The translations under genes and the position numbers were made by a program. Positions 38,971 through 51,117 of a stretch of DNA of 64,000 nt are shown here, in pieces. Every line of letters starts with the position of its first letter. The first letter of the stretch is position 1. The notes below the pieces were generated by a model that saw nothing but the letters and a program-made list of their open reading frames with translations, made no database searches and was not told where the DNA came from. Origin of the DNA: Multifurca ochricompacta. Lineage: Eukaryota; Basidiomycota; Agaricomycetes; Russulales; Russulaceae. The stretch is taken from assembly GCA_022496185.1 (NCBI GenBank), contig WTXG01000071.1:1-64000 (forward strand), in the 5' to 3' direction.

Positions 38971-41084
38971 TCAGTCCTCCCTGAAGCGCTCACACTCCTC
39001 GGAAAGAATAGATACCACCTCAGGAAAACGAGGCCTAATTCTGCAGTCGTACGGAATCGGATGGCTGCATTTCCAGGGAGTCAGTCAAATGAAAATCAAG
39101 GAACATCGTCACCTGCTCTGCACCAAGTACTCACATAAAACCTCCTATATTGTTAAATCCGTCTGTATCCGGTACCACCTCCTTCCCATTCTCATCCATA
39201 ACCGATTCAATACTCGTTGCCCATAGCATCCTTGCCGTACTTATGAAGAGCGTGTCGTTCGCAAGATATTTCCCCACACAGATTCGTCGCCCGAATCCAA
39301 ACGACACATGCCCTTCTTGGTTCGTCTCTATTGGACCAGGCAATAATTCACCTCCTTCGTCCAATGTCGTTCTGGTCGGAAGTCGTCGGCATCTTCACCA
39401 AATATGGCACGATCATGATTACATTGCCAAATGTTTGCCATGCATGTAGCTCCTTTCGGAATGAACATGCCCTCATACCAGTCATCTTCGGTGGCAGAAT
39501 GAGATATCCCTAATGGGATGGGAGGCCGCCAACGAAGAACTTCTCTTACGACTGCACGCACGTATGGCAGGTGAGGAGCATCTGCGAATGTTGGTAAACG
39601 GGAGCGGCCAACTACAGCGTCTAGTTCTGCTTGTGCACGACGTTGCACTTGAGGGAACGCTACCATGGCTACTGTCCACCACATCATTGTGGTTGATGTC
39701 GTTTCAAAACCAGCAATACTTTGATTACTAGTTGTCAACAAGCGGACTTGAAACAACAATAACTTACTACATCTGGCCAGAGAGGAACATCATTTCAGGA
39801 TCGGAAAGATGGTAGCGGTCGTGGTTTCGCAATAATGATGCACTGAAACTCGGGCGCTCCCCACCAGTCGCCTACAGCATAATCCGTTAGTTGGACCTCA
39901 TACGCAGCATGTGAACACATTTCCGTACAATATCGGCCCTGACGCGATCAAATAGTCGTAGAAATATATCATAGCGCTGAGCAGATCGCATTGAGGCCTC
40001 CCGCTTCCATTTTGCAAATCTGTTCTCTCGTCACATGTCATTATAGCAAAGCATAATAGAAAGGCAAGGAAGACGAGACCTCTGTGGAATGTGAATCATC
40101 CAAGGAAAGAATTCGACAAAGGAGGTCCTAGATGCCGCACGGCTGAACCACTTAAAGTTGCTATAAATGTCCATCACGATCTTCTCATTCGTTGACTCCA
40201 GAGTTGGGTAGTCATACAGGATAGACAGGATAACGGAGGCGCCGGCACGCTGAAAGTGACTATGTCGGTTTTCGGGGTCGTCGAGAAGCGCGGAAACGAG
40301 GACTGTAGCCTCTTTTGTCTGAGTAGGGTGATAATTTTGAACTGTCGTCCGGCTGACAGCGTCATGTGCAGCACGGCGCAAGCGGCGCCAACTGGGGAGT
40401 AGATGGAATAAGTGACAGCGCTTCGTATCTTATTCTTATCTGGCACTCACAGCTCGCCATAATCCATCAATGCCATCCCCAGACCTTGATTCAGTACTCT
40501 TGTGCCATAATGAACCGAGGGCGACCTGAGTAATTGCCCGCACGGCGTTCAAGAACATTATAGGCCGATTTAAGACTGTTGAATACGATTGTTTGTCTCC
40601 CCATGGAATCAAGATGCATGACCTCGCCTACAATCAACTGCCTGTTCATCATGACATCTATTCCAAAGAACCATTTGATACTCACTGAAGCGTCCCTTAC
40701 AATCAGCCGAGAATAGCCACTTCTTGTTTTGTAGCTGGGACATGTTCCCAAGGATTGGGATACGCGGAGGACCGGAGGCAATTTTCGCCATGGACTTTTG
40801 AGATAAGAAGTGATGAAGACGAGGATCAAGTGAGAAGGAGACCTGTCACAAGAGTCCTATCCTTCAAAAATGTTTCAAGTGCGGGCAGTTTGAAAACGCT
40901 AGAGATGGCTGGGAGATGACGGAGAATGGTAAGTTGATAGAAAGAGGTGGAGTGGTGCCAGATTAATACCTGAAAAGATTGAGTTTGGTGCACTGGCAGA
41001 AGCATGGCCCGAGGTATTATAAGCGTCAGGGAGCCAGTTCATCTTTATCCACTTTCTTAGGATTGAAGGCTCGTATAGCGCCAT
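38971..41084 (-). pseudogene. Cytochrome P450, copy 4 (four frameshifts)
   Basis: Minus-strand copy, ATG 41084, stop 38971. Exon 1 carries an in-frame loss of nine bases relative to the other copies. Single bases are missing near 40827 (anchor helix), 40774 (proline hinge), 40497 (QEILNQ) and 39363 (RHLDEG). The AGFETTS I-helix, EVLR and FGFGRRICVG motifs are present. The in-frame indel in exon 1 is the only multi-base change and keeps the reading frame, which suggests exon 1 was coding when it arose. Confidence 0.8.
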
Positions 41085-41770
41085 TGAGGGAGAGTGGGAG
41101 CAAGGGGTAGTGAATTCAACATTTGGACAGGAAGGCTGGTATTTATACAGCACTTGGCACAGTAAGCTCGGACAACTTGGTCTCGGTATTATCTCGAAGA
41201 GCTTACTCCCTATTGTCCGCGGCGACTAAACCCCGATCATTCAACCATGTGCCTAGCTAGCTACAGGGCATGCCCATGCCTTCATACTCTCCCAGTCTCC
41301 GCGAACTGCCGCTGCGACGACACCACTTTGGTCACCATAGCCTGCACCATCCTCGAGTGCCCCTTGTACCATGTTCAGTGTACTACCTGGGGCCTCTCAC
41401 AATGGCCTGCGACTGTCTTACCCTAACATAACATTACGTTAAAGCCCTCCTGGGCTTCCTTCAAGACACACGGGCGACATTCAAACCTTACTCTTATTCG
41501 TCAAGACGACTGGAGTCAGACTAGGCCTAACTGGGACTCTGGGTGTTCCTTTCTTCACTTGTCATCACACTGTCTCCTACGACATGATGCTACCCTCCCT
41601 TGTTACAACCCTTTTTTTTCCCTCTAGGGGGTTTTTTCTCTTAAGACTTTCTTAAAGTTCTTGTATTGGTCTCATCCTAGTAGCTACTTTGTACCGTAGT
41701 AGCTGCGCGATTTGGGCACACGCCCTGAAGCGCGTTTATAAGCTAAATTAAATAATGTAGCACTCGGCAT
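41085..41770 (+). repeat. Spacer with LINE 3' tail
   Basis: From 41580 the sequence shows the LINE 3' pattern: TTTTTTTTCCCTCTAGGGGG, GTAGCTACTTTGTACCGTAG, GCGCGATTTGGGC, then TAAATTAAATAA. 41165-41580 may be the preceding part of the same 5'-truncated element, but I recognise no reverse-transcriptase motif in it. Confidence 0.5.
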
Positions 41771-42475
41771 TAGGGCTGCGCACTGTATCCATACCTCATG
41801 GCATGGATGGGTCCAGGTCCATAGTACGGTTGCCGTACCCATGCCGTACCGGAATCATTGAGTGACGGAAATAATGAACGCAGCCTGAGGTTAGATAATC
41901 CAAACTACCTAGAATGGTAGTTATAATTCAGTTATGTTGGTCAGAACTGAAGTGAACTGTACAGTAAAAGGTATCAAACTATTCACAGGAAGGTGAAACG
42001 CAGTCCGCGTGCTACTGCACAACACACAACTCGCTTGTTAGTACCACACACTTAGCGATTGATCCGACCTGGCCATATTGATCCATTTCCGACAGGAAAA
42101 ACCCCTTGATCAGCTTTGGTATTTTGTAGGATAGTACTAGAATGTATTTAAAGATGCCCTGTAGCGTGCTGCAGACCCCATCTTGTCCTCTTGGGGCTGT
42201 AGGTGCACTTTATCACTTTATCTCTGTATTTACTAAGACCCAGCTGATCTTGTCCTCCTGGGGCTGTAGGCTCTTAGCAAAGTTCAATATAGGTCTATTC
42301 TTGCTGCATAAACAAGGCAGAGTCCTCTGACTGCCACAAGCCTTACGCTATGCGTTAATCTCTGCGTTCTGGGCAGCTTCCAACTAGGATTTTATCACCT
42401 CTGAGTTTACTACGACTTCTACATCTTATCTAATCTAACATTACAAGTGCGGGATTAGAAGCACCTGTTACATTA
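41771..42475 (+). mobile_element. hAT element lacking its right end
   Basis: Starts TAGGGCTGCGCACTGTATCC and continues with interior sequence matching the complete element, including the GATAGTACTAGAATGTATTT region and both CTTGTCCTCTTGGGGCTGTA-like words. Similarity stops near 42475, about 100 bp before the P450 copy 5 unit. The right end is missing, so the P450 duplication may have replaced it. Confidence 0.7.
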
Positions 42476-42577
42476 AGTCGCGGAGTGTAGCTGACGCTCA
42501 TGGTGATCGGCAAAGTAAAGGCCAAGGGCTTTTTGCCCTCTGCCCTCCTTCAATTAATACAACTTAAGCAAGTGCCA

Positions 42578-42583
42578 TATAAG
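42578..42583 (+). promoter_or_regulatory. TATA box of P450 copy 5
   Basis: TATAAG, 63 bp upstream of the ATG at 42641. Supports placing the start codon in the short first exon rather than at the membrane-anchor exon. Confidence 0.6.
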
Positions 42584-42640
42584 TACCAGCCTTCCTGCCC
42601 AAATGTTGAATTCACCACCCCTTGCTCCCACTCTCCCTCA

Positions 42641-44760
42641 ATGGCGCTATACGAGCCTTCAAGATTACATACCTTAAGAGAGTGGATAAAGACGAACTGG
42701 TTCCCCGACGCTTATAATACCTTGGGCCATTCTCCTACCAGTGCACCAAACCCAATCCTTTCAGGTATTAATCTGGCACCGCTCCACCCCTTTCTATCAA
42801 CTTACCATTCTTCCGTCATCTCCCAGCCATCTCTAGCGTTTTCAAACTGCCCGTACTTGAAACATTTTTGAAGGATAGGACTCTTGTGACAGGTCTCCTT
42901 CTCACTTTGATCCTCGTCTTCATCACTTCTTATCTCAAAAGTCCATGGCGAAACTTGCCTCCGAGTCCTCCGCGTATCCCGATCCTTGGGAACATGTCCC
43001 AGCTACAAAACAAGAAGTGGCTATTCTCGACTGATTGTAAGGGACGCTTCAGTGAGTATCAAATGGTTCTTTGGAATAGACGTCATGATGAACAGGCAGT
43101 TGATTGTAGGCGAGGTGATGCATCTTGATTCCATGGGGAGACAAGCAATCGTATTCAACAGTCTTAAATCGGCCTATAATGTTCTTGAACGCCGTGCGGG
43201 TAACTATTCAGGTCGCCCTCGATTCATTATAGTACAAGAGGTACTGAGTAAAGGTCTGGGGGTGGTATTGATGGATTATGGCGAGCTGTGAGTGCCAGAT
43301 AAGAATAAGATACGAAGCGCTGTCACTTATTCCATCTACTCCCCAGTTGGCGCCGCTTGCGCCGTGCTGCACATGACGCTGTCAGCCGGACGACAGTTCA
43401 AAACTATCACCCTACTCAGACAAAGGAGGCTACAATCCTCGTTTCCGCGCTTCTCAAGGACCCCAAAAATCGGCATAGTCACTTTCTGCGTGCTAATGCC
43501 TCCTTAATCCTGTCCATCCTGTATGACTACCCAACTCTGGAGTCAACGAATGAGAAGGTCGTGATGGACATTGATGACAACCTTAATTGGTCCAGCCGTG
43601 TAGCAATTAGGACCTCCTTCGTCGAATTCTTTCCTTGGATGATTCACATTCCACAGAGGTCTCGTCTTCCTTGCCTTTCTATTATGCTTTGCTATAATGA
43701 CATGTGACGAGAGAACAGATTTGCAAAATGGAAGCGGGAGGCCTTAATGCGATCTGCTCAGCGCTATGATATATTTCTGCAACTATTTGATCGCGTCAGG
43801 GCCGATATTGTACGGAAATGGTTCACATGCTGCATATGAGGTCCAACTAACGGATTATGCTGTAGGCGACTGGTGGGGAGCGCCCGAGTTTCAGTGCATC
43901 ATTATTGCGAAACCACGACCGCTACCAGCTTTCCGATCCTGAAATGATGTTCCTCTCTGGCCAGATGTAGTAAGTGATTGTTGTTTCAAGTCCGCTTGTT
44001 GACTAACTAGTAATCAAAGTGTTGCTGGTTTTGAGACGGCAGCAACTACACTGATGTGGTGGACATTCGCCATGGTAGCGTTCCCTCAAGTGCAACGTCG
44101 TGCACAAGCAGAACTAGACGCTGTAGTTGGCCGCTCCCGTTTACCTACATTCGCAGATGCTCCTCACCTGCCATACGTACGTGCAGTCGTAAGAGAAGTT
44201 CTCCGTTGGCGACCTCCAGTCCCTTTTGGGGTACCTCATGCTGCCACCGAAGATGATTGGTATGAGGGCATGTTCATTCCGAAAGGAGCTACATGCATAG
44301 CAAACGTTTGGCAATGTAATCATGATCGTGTCATATTTGGTGAAGACGCGGATGACTTCCGACCAGAACGACATTTGGACGAAGGAGGTGAATTATTGCC
44401 TGGTCCAATAGAGACAAACCAAGAAGGGCATGTGTCGTTTGGGTTCGGACGACGGTTTTGTGTGGGGAGATATCTTGCGAGCGACACGCTCTTCATAAGT
44501 ACGGCAAGAGTCCTATGGGCAACGACTATTGAATCGATTATGGATGAGAATGGGAAGGAGGTGGTGCTGGATACAGACGGATTTACCGATATGGGTGTTT
44601 TTATGTGAGTACTTGGTGCAGGTGGTGATGTCCCTGATTTGATTGACTGACTCCCTGGAAATGCAGCCATCCGATTCCATACGACTGCAGAGTTACGCCT
44701 CGTTTTCCTGAGGTGGTATCTATTCTTTCCGAGGAGTGTGAGCGCATCAGGGAGGACTAA
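42641..44760 (+). CDS. Cytochrome P450, copy 5 (intact)
   Basis: The only copy I could read through without a break. Exons: 42641-42764, 42893-43036, 43110-43287, 43347-43658, 43719-43809, 43866-43969, 44020-44604, 44667-44760, giving 543 residues with all junctions GT..AG and in phase. A 41-residue segment precedes the anchor helix (LLLTLILVFITSYL) and PPSPPRIP hinge. The WRRLRRAAHD C-helix region follows. The I-helix reads AGFETAATT near residue 320 (the other copies AGFETTS), ExxR is E377-R380, and the haem loop FGFGRRFCVG has the ligand Cys465. It resembles basidiomycete class II monooxygenases related to the OrdA/CYP64 type. An ER location is expected; the substrate is unknown. Confidence 0.9.
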
Positions 44761-44969
44761 AGCGGGCCCCTCGCTCCATGTGTCACAACTATCAATGGGG
44801 GGACATGTAGTCTTGCTTACAAATTGATAATCCTTATACCAACTGAGCTATTGAAGGAGTAGGATGGTTGTTTGGCTATATTTTCTGTTGTTCTTGGAGT
44901 AGGATGTGTTGAGCCAAGATTCTGAAGCAAGGGATATCACTGCTGCTCATGTTGACACAGGACATGTCT

Positions 44970-47900
44970 GGTCATGTTTTGAGACTGTTCTCTAATCTAT
45001 TCAACTCGCCAACCATACCCTCATACAACGCCCTAAAAAATACAGTCCACACGAGCCACCATCCTATCACGCGTGTCTAGTAGCCTCGTAAGTACCCTCT
45101 CGTCGATCCACTGCACCAACTTCCAGCTAACTGCACGCAATCCAATTTCCATTTATCCCATCATCCATTTCGATTCTCAATGTCGGCCCGTTGACATTCA
45201 CAATATCCTCTGCACTGTGTCCATGTTCAGATCAGCACCTGGCCCGTCAGAAAACCTGCACAACCTACCAATTCACACGAATCCGCTTCCGTATCACATC
45301 CATCTCGTCCTCCCCTGCCCGACGTTTAACCACCCTGTCCCTCTCATACAGCCCATACTTCTCCAACACCTCTGAAACAGACGGCCGTGATCTCGGATTA
45401 TCAGCCAACAGCGCTTCGCACAGCTTGCGCAAGACCCCACAACTGTTGTCACCCTCGAGATCATGATCCTCGAGATAATTGATCATCCGTCCACAAGCCC
45501 ACCGGTCAGCAAAGATAGGATTGTACTTTGTATCCGGGTCATCCGATGTTCCAACCTCCGGCGCAGTCCATGTTCGAGTCCCGCGATACCCTTCAATCAT
45601 CGTTTCTTCGTCCTCGACAAGAACAGACAATCCAAAGTCGATAATTGAGAGTCGGGGACAATATCGGTCGCTTTTACTGTCGATCACCACGTTCCCGGGC
45701 TTCAGGTCGAGATGAGCGATTTTGTGCTCATGCAGAAAGGCGACTCCTTCGAGGAGCTGCGTCTGGAGTGATACCGTTGATCGAACAGGATACCACGAGT
45801 GGAAATAAACATCAAGGGGTGTCCTACAGGGCAACGCGATCACCCTTCCGATGGTGAGGTCGACAAGACCATGAAGCTCGATGGCGTGATTTGATGGTAA
45901 TTTGAAGCTGCTGAGGTATTGCAATATCTTCAGCTCGTCCGTGTCGTCATCAAGGAGCTTTAACACAACGGGCGCGCCGTCACGCGACCTCGCAGTGCGC
46001 ATTCTCGACGTGAGCTATAATGCAGGTGGTGAGCTGCAAGTGATGAAAAGTAATAAAGGGACACCCACCTGAGCAGCTACCCGGTCGTCCTCTTGGTGGG
46101 TGATCATGTACCCAGCATGCTCAAGAGATTCCTGCACGGATCTACCCTCAAGGATGTCTCCTCGCTTCTGTGTATTCCCCTCCTCGGTTCGCGGGCGCTT
46201 CCTAGAACCACTTGCGTCATCATTGCTGGCACTAGGATTCTTCTTTTTATTATTACTCAAATGGTCAGTCGTCAGTGCGGGATACTGGGCGTAAGGGTAT
46301 TTAGCCTTCAAATTCATGAGGTCGGTTAATAAGTCGTCATCCAGCTTTCCATTATCGTTGATTGCTCTTGAAATAAGGTTGTACAGTCGGAAAATGAATT
46401 CGAATGCTCGCTTTGGGTTAGACAGATCGAATGTCTTCTCGTGGTATAATACCTAACAAAATTCATACGTCAATCACATAACGGTCTCAATCTGGTCGTC
46501 TTACCTTGTTGTCCCCCAAATCAGGCTGGTACATGAGATATTCATGAGCAACCAACTTCCTGTCGATAAATATTGCCGAGATCACAATCGGTTCCTTTTC
46601 AAACACCTTCATGCGCAGCGCATTCGCCAGTCTCGCAAGGCACGACCCTTGCAAAATCATCCGATTCTGGTCTGGTTGATCGTTCGGCATACCACCTTCA
46701 TGAGAGGACACTTCCATGATGCAATGAGGGAAGCCCCTCAACACTAAGCGAAAATCGCTTCTGGGACCGTACCGCCGTCGCATGCTAGGCTGGTTCTGAG
46801 GCGCAGCAAGGAGCGGGAAAGGCCAAGTGGTCCTACTATAACATAGAATCAGACAAGATGATCACAAAGAAGCGTCAACTGAATCACAACTCACAACTCA
46901 GCATACCAATTTCTCCTGCCAGACGTCTAAATTCACCGGCAACATCGAACAGGAAAGCGGCGCCAGTGTGTCCCTCTTTTTCAAATCCAAAGTTCCCGTT
47001 GCTAGGATTTCCGAGCTAGAGAGGACATGGGAGTACAGCCCGATTTCGCTGTTCGTCACCGTTGGAGGATCTTCAGAATTTGTTTCTTCCCGAAAATAGG
47101 TATCAAAGAAATCCCCGAGATGTTCTCTTAACATTGATGACCCTGTCGCCTATATAAAATGTGAACTCAACGAGGCAAATCACGGGGAAAGTGTAGTCAC
47201 ACTCACATTCGGTGAGATCACACGTTGACGATTCAACGACTCGAGGAAATCGTGAACGTAGGAAGGGGGTTGCCCAGTCGCAACTTCGACCTCGCGCGTA
47301 CAAAAATCACCCCTCTTAAGGGATAGGAAACGCTGTGCCGAGGGGACAGTGAATGTGATGAGGTCAGCGTAAGGGGGTTTAGGGGAATTTCCAGGGAGGT
47401 CCTCTAAAAGATTTTCTGTGGGTGCAAGGCAAGTAGGACGGCTGTGAGTGAATGTGTGGATGAGTGCAAGGCGACCAATATATTACCTGGCGAATTAACT
47501 GAATTATTGTCAAACAGGCGTGTCAATCCAATAACAATGGAGACTTACATGGCACCTGTACGATAATATGCAAATGATCCTCGTTTGGGATATTGTTCCA
47601 GTACTTGGACAGCCGTCTAGTAGGGTAAAGGACCTGAACGGTACCATTTCCTAACCCCGCCTCGTCATCCTCCGCAGAGGGGAGAGCGATCTTCTTGATA
47701 GTATTTTTGACAGTGGAAATTGTACTGGTTTCAGGATCGATGCATAGTGGAGTCGATAGCTTCCAAAGAGTTAGTCGATTTGCAGCGAGGTGGTCTAGCT
47801 CTGGAGCCATCTTGGCCTTGATTTCATCCTTGAGGTCTGAGGCACAGTCATCCGATTGGATTTTAACCTTGAAAATGTCCCCAATGAAATCTTTTTGGTT

Positions 47901-48896
47901 ATCGATAGCGAGACAGAAAAGGGTGAGTGCTGTGGCCATGGTCGTTTGGGTGTTTGTTTGACTGACACGGAGCGGAGCCTTATATAAACCGTGACCGGTG
48001 CCCGTGAGAATGATTTGTTTTTCCACAATCCACAATCCACAATTACAACAACCCACAACCCACAATTTCACAACTCACAATCACAATTGATGGGGGTTGA
48101 CCGATAGGCCTGCCAAATTTCGACCCATCACCAGAGCCAAATTCTTTCGTTTCCAGTTTCAGGACTGTTAACCCGTGCGACCACCTCGTTCATACACTTA
48201 GTGCATGCTCACCTTTGGCCCAGAGACAAGGCCGCTACTCTTCTCACTCCTACATAACCTTGATCCTGTCGACTCAGACCTTTTGGACAAAGACTCTCAG
48301 ACTCTCAGTTTTCTTATATTTTTGTTACTCTGCCCCCGGTTTCTCCTCTACCTATGGATACCTCAGGCCGCTCCACGTAAACCTTCCATGTCTCCTGGCC
48401 AGCCTCAATACTCGCCCTTTCCTGCTGCTCTCATTTGCATGCCTCTTGCTGTCTCATTTCCCCTGATATTTCGTCTACTGCCCTTGTTTTTTGAATATTC
48501 ATCTGTCCTTTGTCCTGGCTCATTCAACATTTCCTTTTTCCCACTCATTCCATTACGGCACCACCGCGGTTGGTTAGAAGGATGGGATATTGTAGTGGTC
48601 AGGGTTTGAAAATCGGCCACGGACGCAAACTTGTCGCATAAATTCACGTCCTTTTTTTTGCTTTGCACTTCGAGAAGGAATATGTAGTGAGCAAATTTTC
48701 AAATGGAAAAATACTCTCGAACGAATTGAAAACTGTACAGGATTGTTGCATGTCGTCTAGTGAAGAGTCAGAGTTCAGCTATGGTCATTCGATCTTATCC
48801 GACTGTTCAAACTGAAGGGTAGGTATAATTGTCAAGCACAGCGAGCGAGTCGTGTCGGGTCAAAGTCAGTTCGAGGGCATACAATAAGCACTAGTT
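44970..48896 (-). repeat. Arm B of the 3.9-kb inverted duplication
   Basis: Reverse-complement counterpart of 11345-15215, starting around the GTTTTGAGACTGTTCT word near 44977. The last about 25 bp of the arm reappear at 50261-50285, beyond the LINE inserted at 48897. The arm begins directly after the 3' flank of P450 copy 5. Confidence 0.9.
45265..47939 (-). CDS. Crinkler-type protein with C-terminal protein kinase, copy B (apparently intact)
   Basis: ATG 47939, stop 45265. Exon 1 (47939-47549) encodes the ubiquitin-like Crinkler header. A probable 12-nt microexon (TTAATTCGCCAG) follows, without which the junction gives a stop codon. Middle exons carry the FRLVLRGFPHCIMEV block. A linker exon has the SRKRPR nuclear-localisation-like stretch. 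The last exon (about 46013-45265) holds a complete kinase: VVLKL strand, HLDLKPGN catalytic loop, DFG, and a TAPE activation-segment end. Crinkler proteins act as host-directed effectors in oomycetes and chytrids, where some carry kinase domains; in free-living fungi an inter-strain or self-defence role has been proposed. The role here is unknown. The promoter TATATAA is at 47980-47986. Confidence 0.82.
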
Positions 48897-50260
48897 CATG
48901 CCTCTTGCATCTCAACTACTATCCTCCTCCTTTGAGGCCCTCTCTACAGAGGACTCCCCCCCACCCCCGCAAACAAATCTTAGCTGGCGCCATCAATGAT
49001 ACTGTAGTCATCCTCTACGATGACCTGGTGGAGCTTGACAGACTCTACCCCAGCAATGACCAGGTCTTCATCATGTTGATGAAGATCAGGTTGTTAGTAT
49101 TCCTCCAACCTCCCCGTTTCAACGGCCACTCGCTTGGCCATATCCTCACGGCTGGCGACCCTCATAGGCTCTACGACCTGGTCCCCATTCCCCGTCCAGC
49201 CCCCCCTGCGCTGTTGGTTCCCCAGCCTCCTGTGTCGCAGGCCACCCCGCCGGCGAGTGCGGTCTTGACAGGGTTTGGAAGGCTCTCTCAAGCGTTTGCT
49301 GCCCTGGACAAGAAGGCCCCCCTCCCAATGCCACCCCTCCTGCTGCGCAACCCCCCGCCCAGGGCAAGAAGCCCTCTGCGAAGGCCACGCCCCCTCCTGC
49401 TCCCTCTGCCCTTTCTCACCCCTCCCCCCCCCCCCTCGTTGTGCCCCCCTCCTACTTCCGCTTCTCGGCCCCTTCCCCGTCCTATGCGCAGGTCACTCGG
49501 AAGGCCTTGAGGCCTTCTCTGATCATCTCTGTGGCGCCCCAAAATCTGAAGCCCTTTATTTGGTCCCCTTACGAGTTGTGCCAGCACCTCAACTCCTCCT
49601 TGACTAGCTCTGGTCATCAAGTCTCCCTGTCAGCTGCGCGATGTACAATGAAGAACAACCTGGTGCTCACGGCTGGCCCGGACACGATGGAGGTTAACCT
49701 CCTGGCCGCACAGACCCACATAATAGTCACCCTTTGGACGTTCTTGTCGGTGTTGTCCCAAGCGGTTCCCACCGCCTCGCGACCGAATGTGCCTTGGTCG
49801 AGGGTTACAGTCAATGGTCTGCCCACGGGGGCGTCCGTAGGTGGGATTGCCTTCTCCCCAGCTGTCTGTCATGAGATGCTGGGGAAAGACAACCCCATCT
49901 ATCGAAGACTCAAAGTGGCTCGTCTTCCTAACTGGGTGCCTCCACCATCCAGCTACCTTCCTGACTCGCGTTCTTCGGTGGTCGTTGCCTTCGAAAGCCC
50001 GGACGGCTCTGTCATTAAGGACCTCTTGGGACAGCGCACTTTGTTTGCCTTCGGGCACGAGTGCACTGTGCACCGGTGGAAGTCCAAGCCCCGCCCCCCT
50101 AAGGTTGCCAAGCCTCCCGCGACAGGTCCCGCCTGAGGTCCCACCTTCCTGTTTTCCCTTCGGGATTTTCTCACGGAGTTCACTATGTACCCTGCAGTAG
50201 CCGCGCGATTTCGGCAAGTCCTTGAAGCGCGTATTTAAGTTGATTCAAAAAAATAAATAA
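48897..50260 (+). mobile_element. ORF1-only LINE (HAL1-like), element 1
   Basis: Flanked by ATAAGCACTAGTT (48884-48896 and 50261-50273, 13 bp) and ending in an A-rich tail (AAAAAAATAAATAAATA). The 3' part has GTAGCCGCGCGATTTCGGC. The 5' end (CATGCCTCTTG) resembles the 5' end of element 2 (CATCCCTTCTTG), which suggests a full-length short family rather than random truncation. It interrupts arm B of the inverted duplication. Confidence 0.82.
48898..50136 (+). pseudogene. LINE ORF1-like protein of element 1, frame broken
   Basis: An ATG at 48898 opens a segment with a Pro-rich start. An alternative frame from about 48990 shows AGAINDTVVILYDDLVELD, homologous to the N-terminal helix of element 2's ORF1. 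The frame changes again in C-rich tracts before 49441. The C-terminal domain (49480-50136; VSLSAARCTMKNNLVLTAGP, WSRVTVNGLPTG, ending HRWKSKP...) is open. No endonuclease or reverse transcriptase follows. Confidence 0.7.
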
Positions 50261-50285
50261 ATAAGCACTAGTTACAGGTCGCTGT

Positions 50286-51117
50286 ACTGATAAGAACGAG
50301 AAGACAAGACTAAATGTGTAGTCAAAGATGTGTAATTGGGGAAGTTGAAGAGAGATGCAAAAAAAAAAGAAATTGTTAAGTACGTTGGTTAGCACTTGGG
50401 GCAAACCAGAGAAACAAGTCATTGAGATTCAAGCAATACTGGAGCTCAAGTCTGGGGCTCAAGCCATCTGTAACTACATGTTTAGATAGATCATTCGTCG
50501 AAGGTCAGGAACTTGAAAGATGTCATACTTAGCACTCCTGATGTGTTGAGAAAGAAGTCGAAGGTAGAAGAAACGATGATGACGTGCAAGTCGTAACAAT
50601 CGACCGTAACATATTGGGTCCAGATAAGCAGCGCACAGGCGCGTGGCTAACGAAAACGAATGAGCCAAACTACACAAATAGAACTGCCCATTTGAACCCT
50701 CGATTCAACTCTTTTTATCCACTTCTTTATTATTTTAAACAACTAGCTGGTCATGTAGTAGCCACGATAACACCAGTTTTTGTCCCGCTCACCCCAGTCG
50801 AGACAGAAGAGCTGCACTTCTTGATAACCCAGGCTTTCGAGACTGACATCGAGACATTTTACGCTACTTTGGGGGGCGGGGCAATTTGTTGAATCGAGCA
50901 TGCGAAACTCTGTCTCGTACCAATCACTATGCACCTGCAACATCCGACTCGGAAGAACCAGCACGGCCCCGAGCCCCCAGAACATGTTCTCTGGAAATAG
51001 TCCGCAATGGTTCCGGCCACAAAACCAGAATCTCGAATAATTCGATCCCATGGAAAGTACAGTCACACGGATAACCCCTGATTGAGCTTGGTAGTCAAAT
51101 CTGTTGTCCAAACCATC
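50286..51117. other. Intergenic, no gene
   Basis: Sequence beyond the inverted-duplication border and downstream of the zinc-finger gene. Contains short T/A tracts. I see no domain on either strand. Confidence 0.5.

Noticed and set aside
49288..49620. Minus-strand Gly/Arg-rich frame in LINE element 1
   Set aside because: Complement of C-rich tracts of ORF1.
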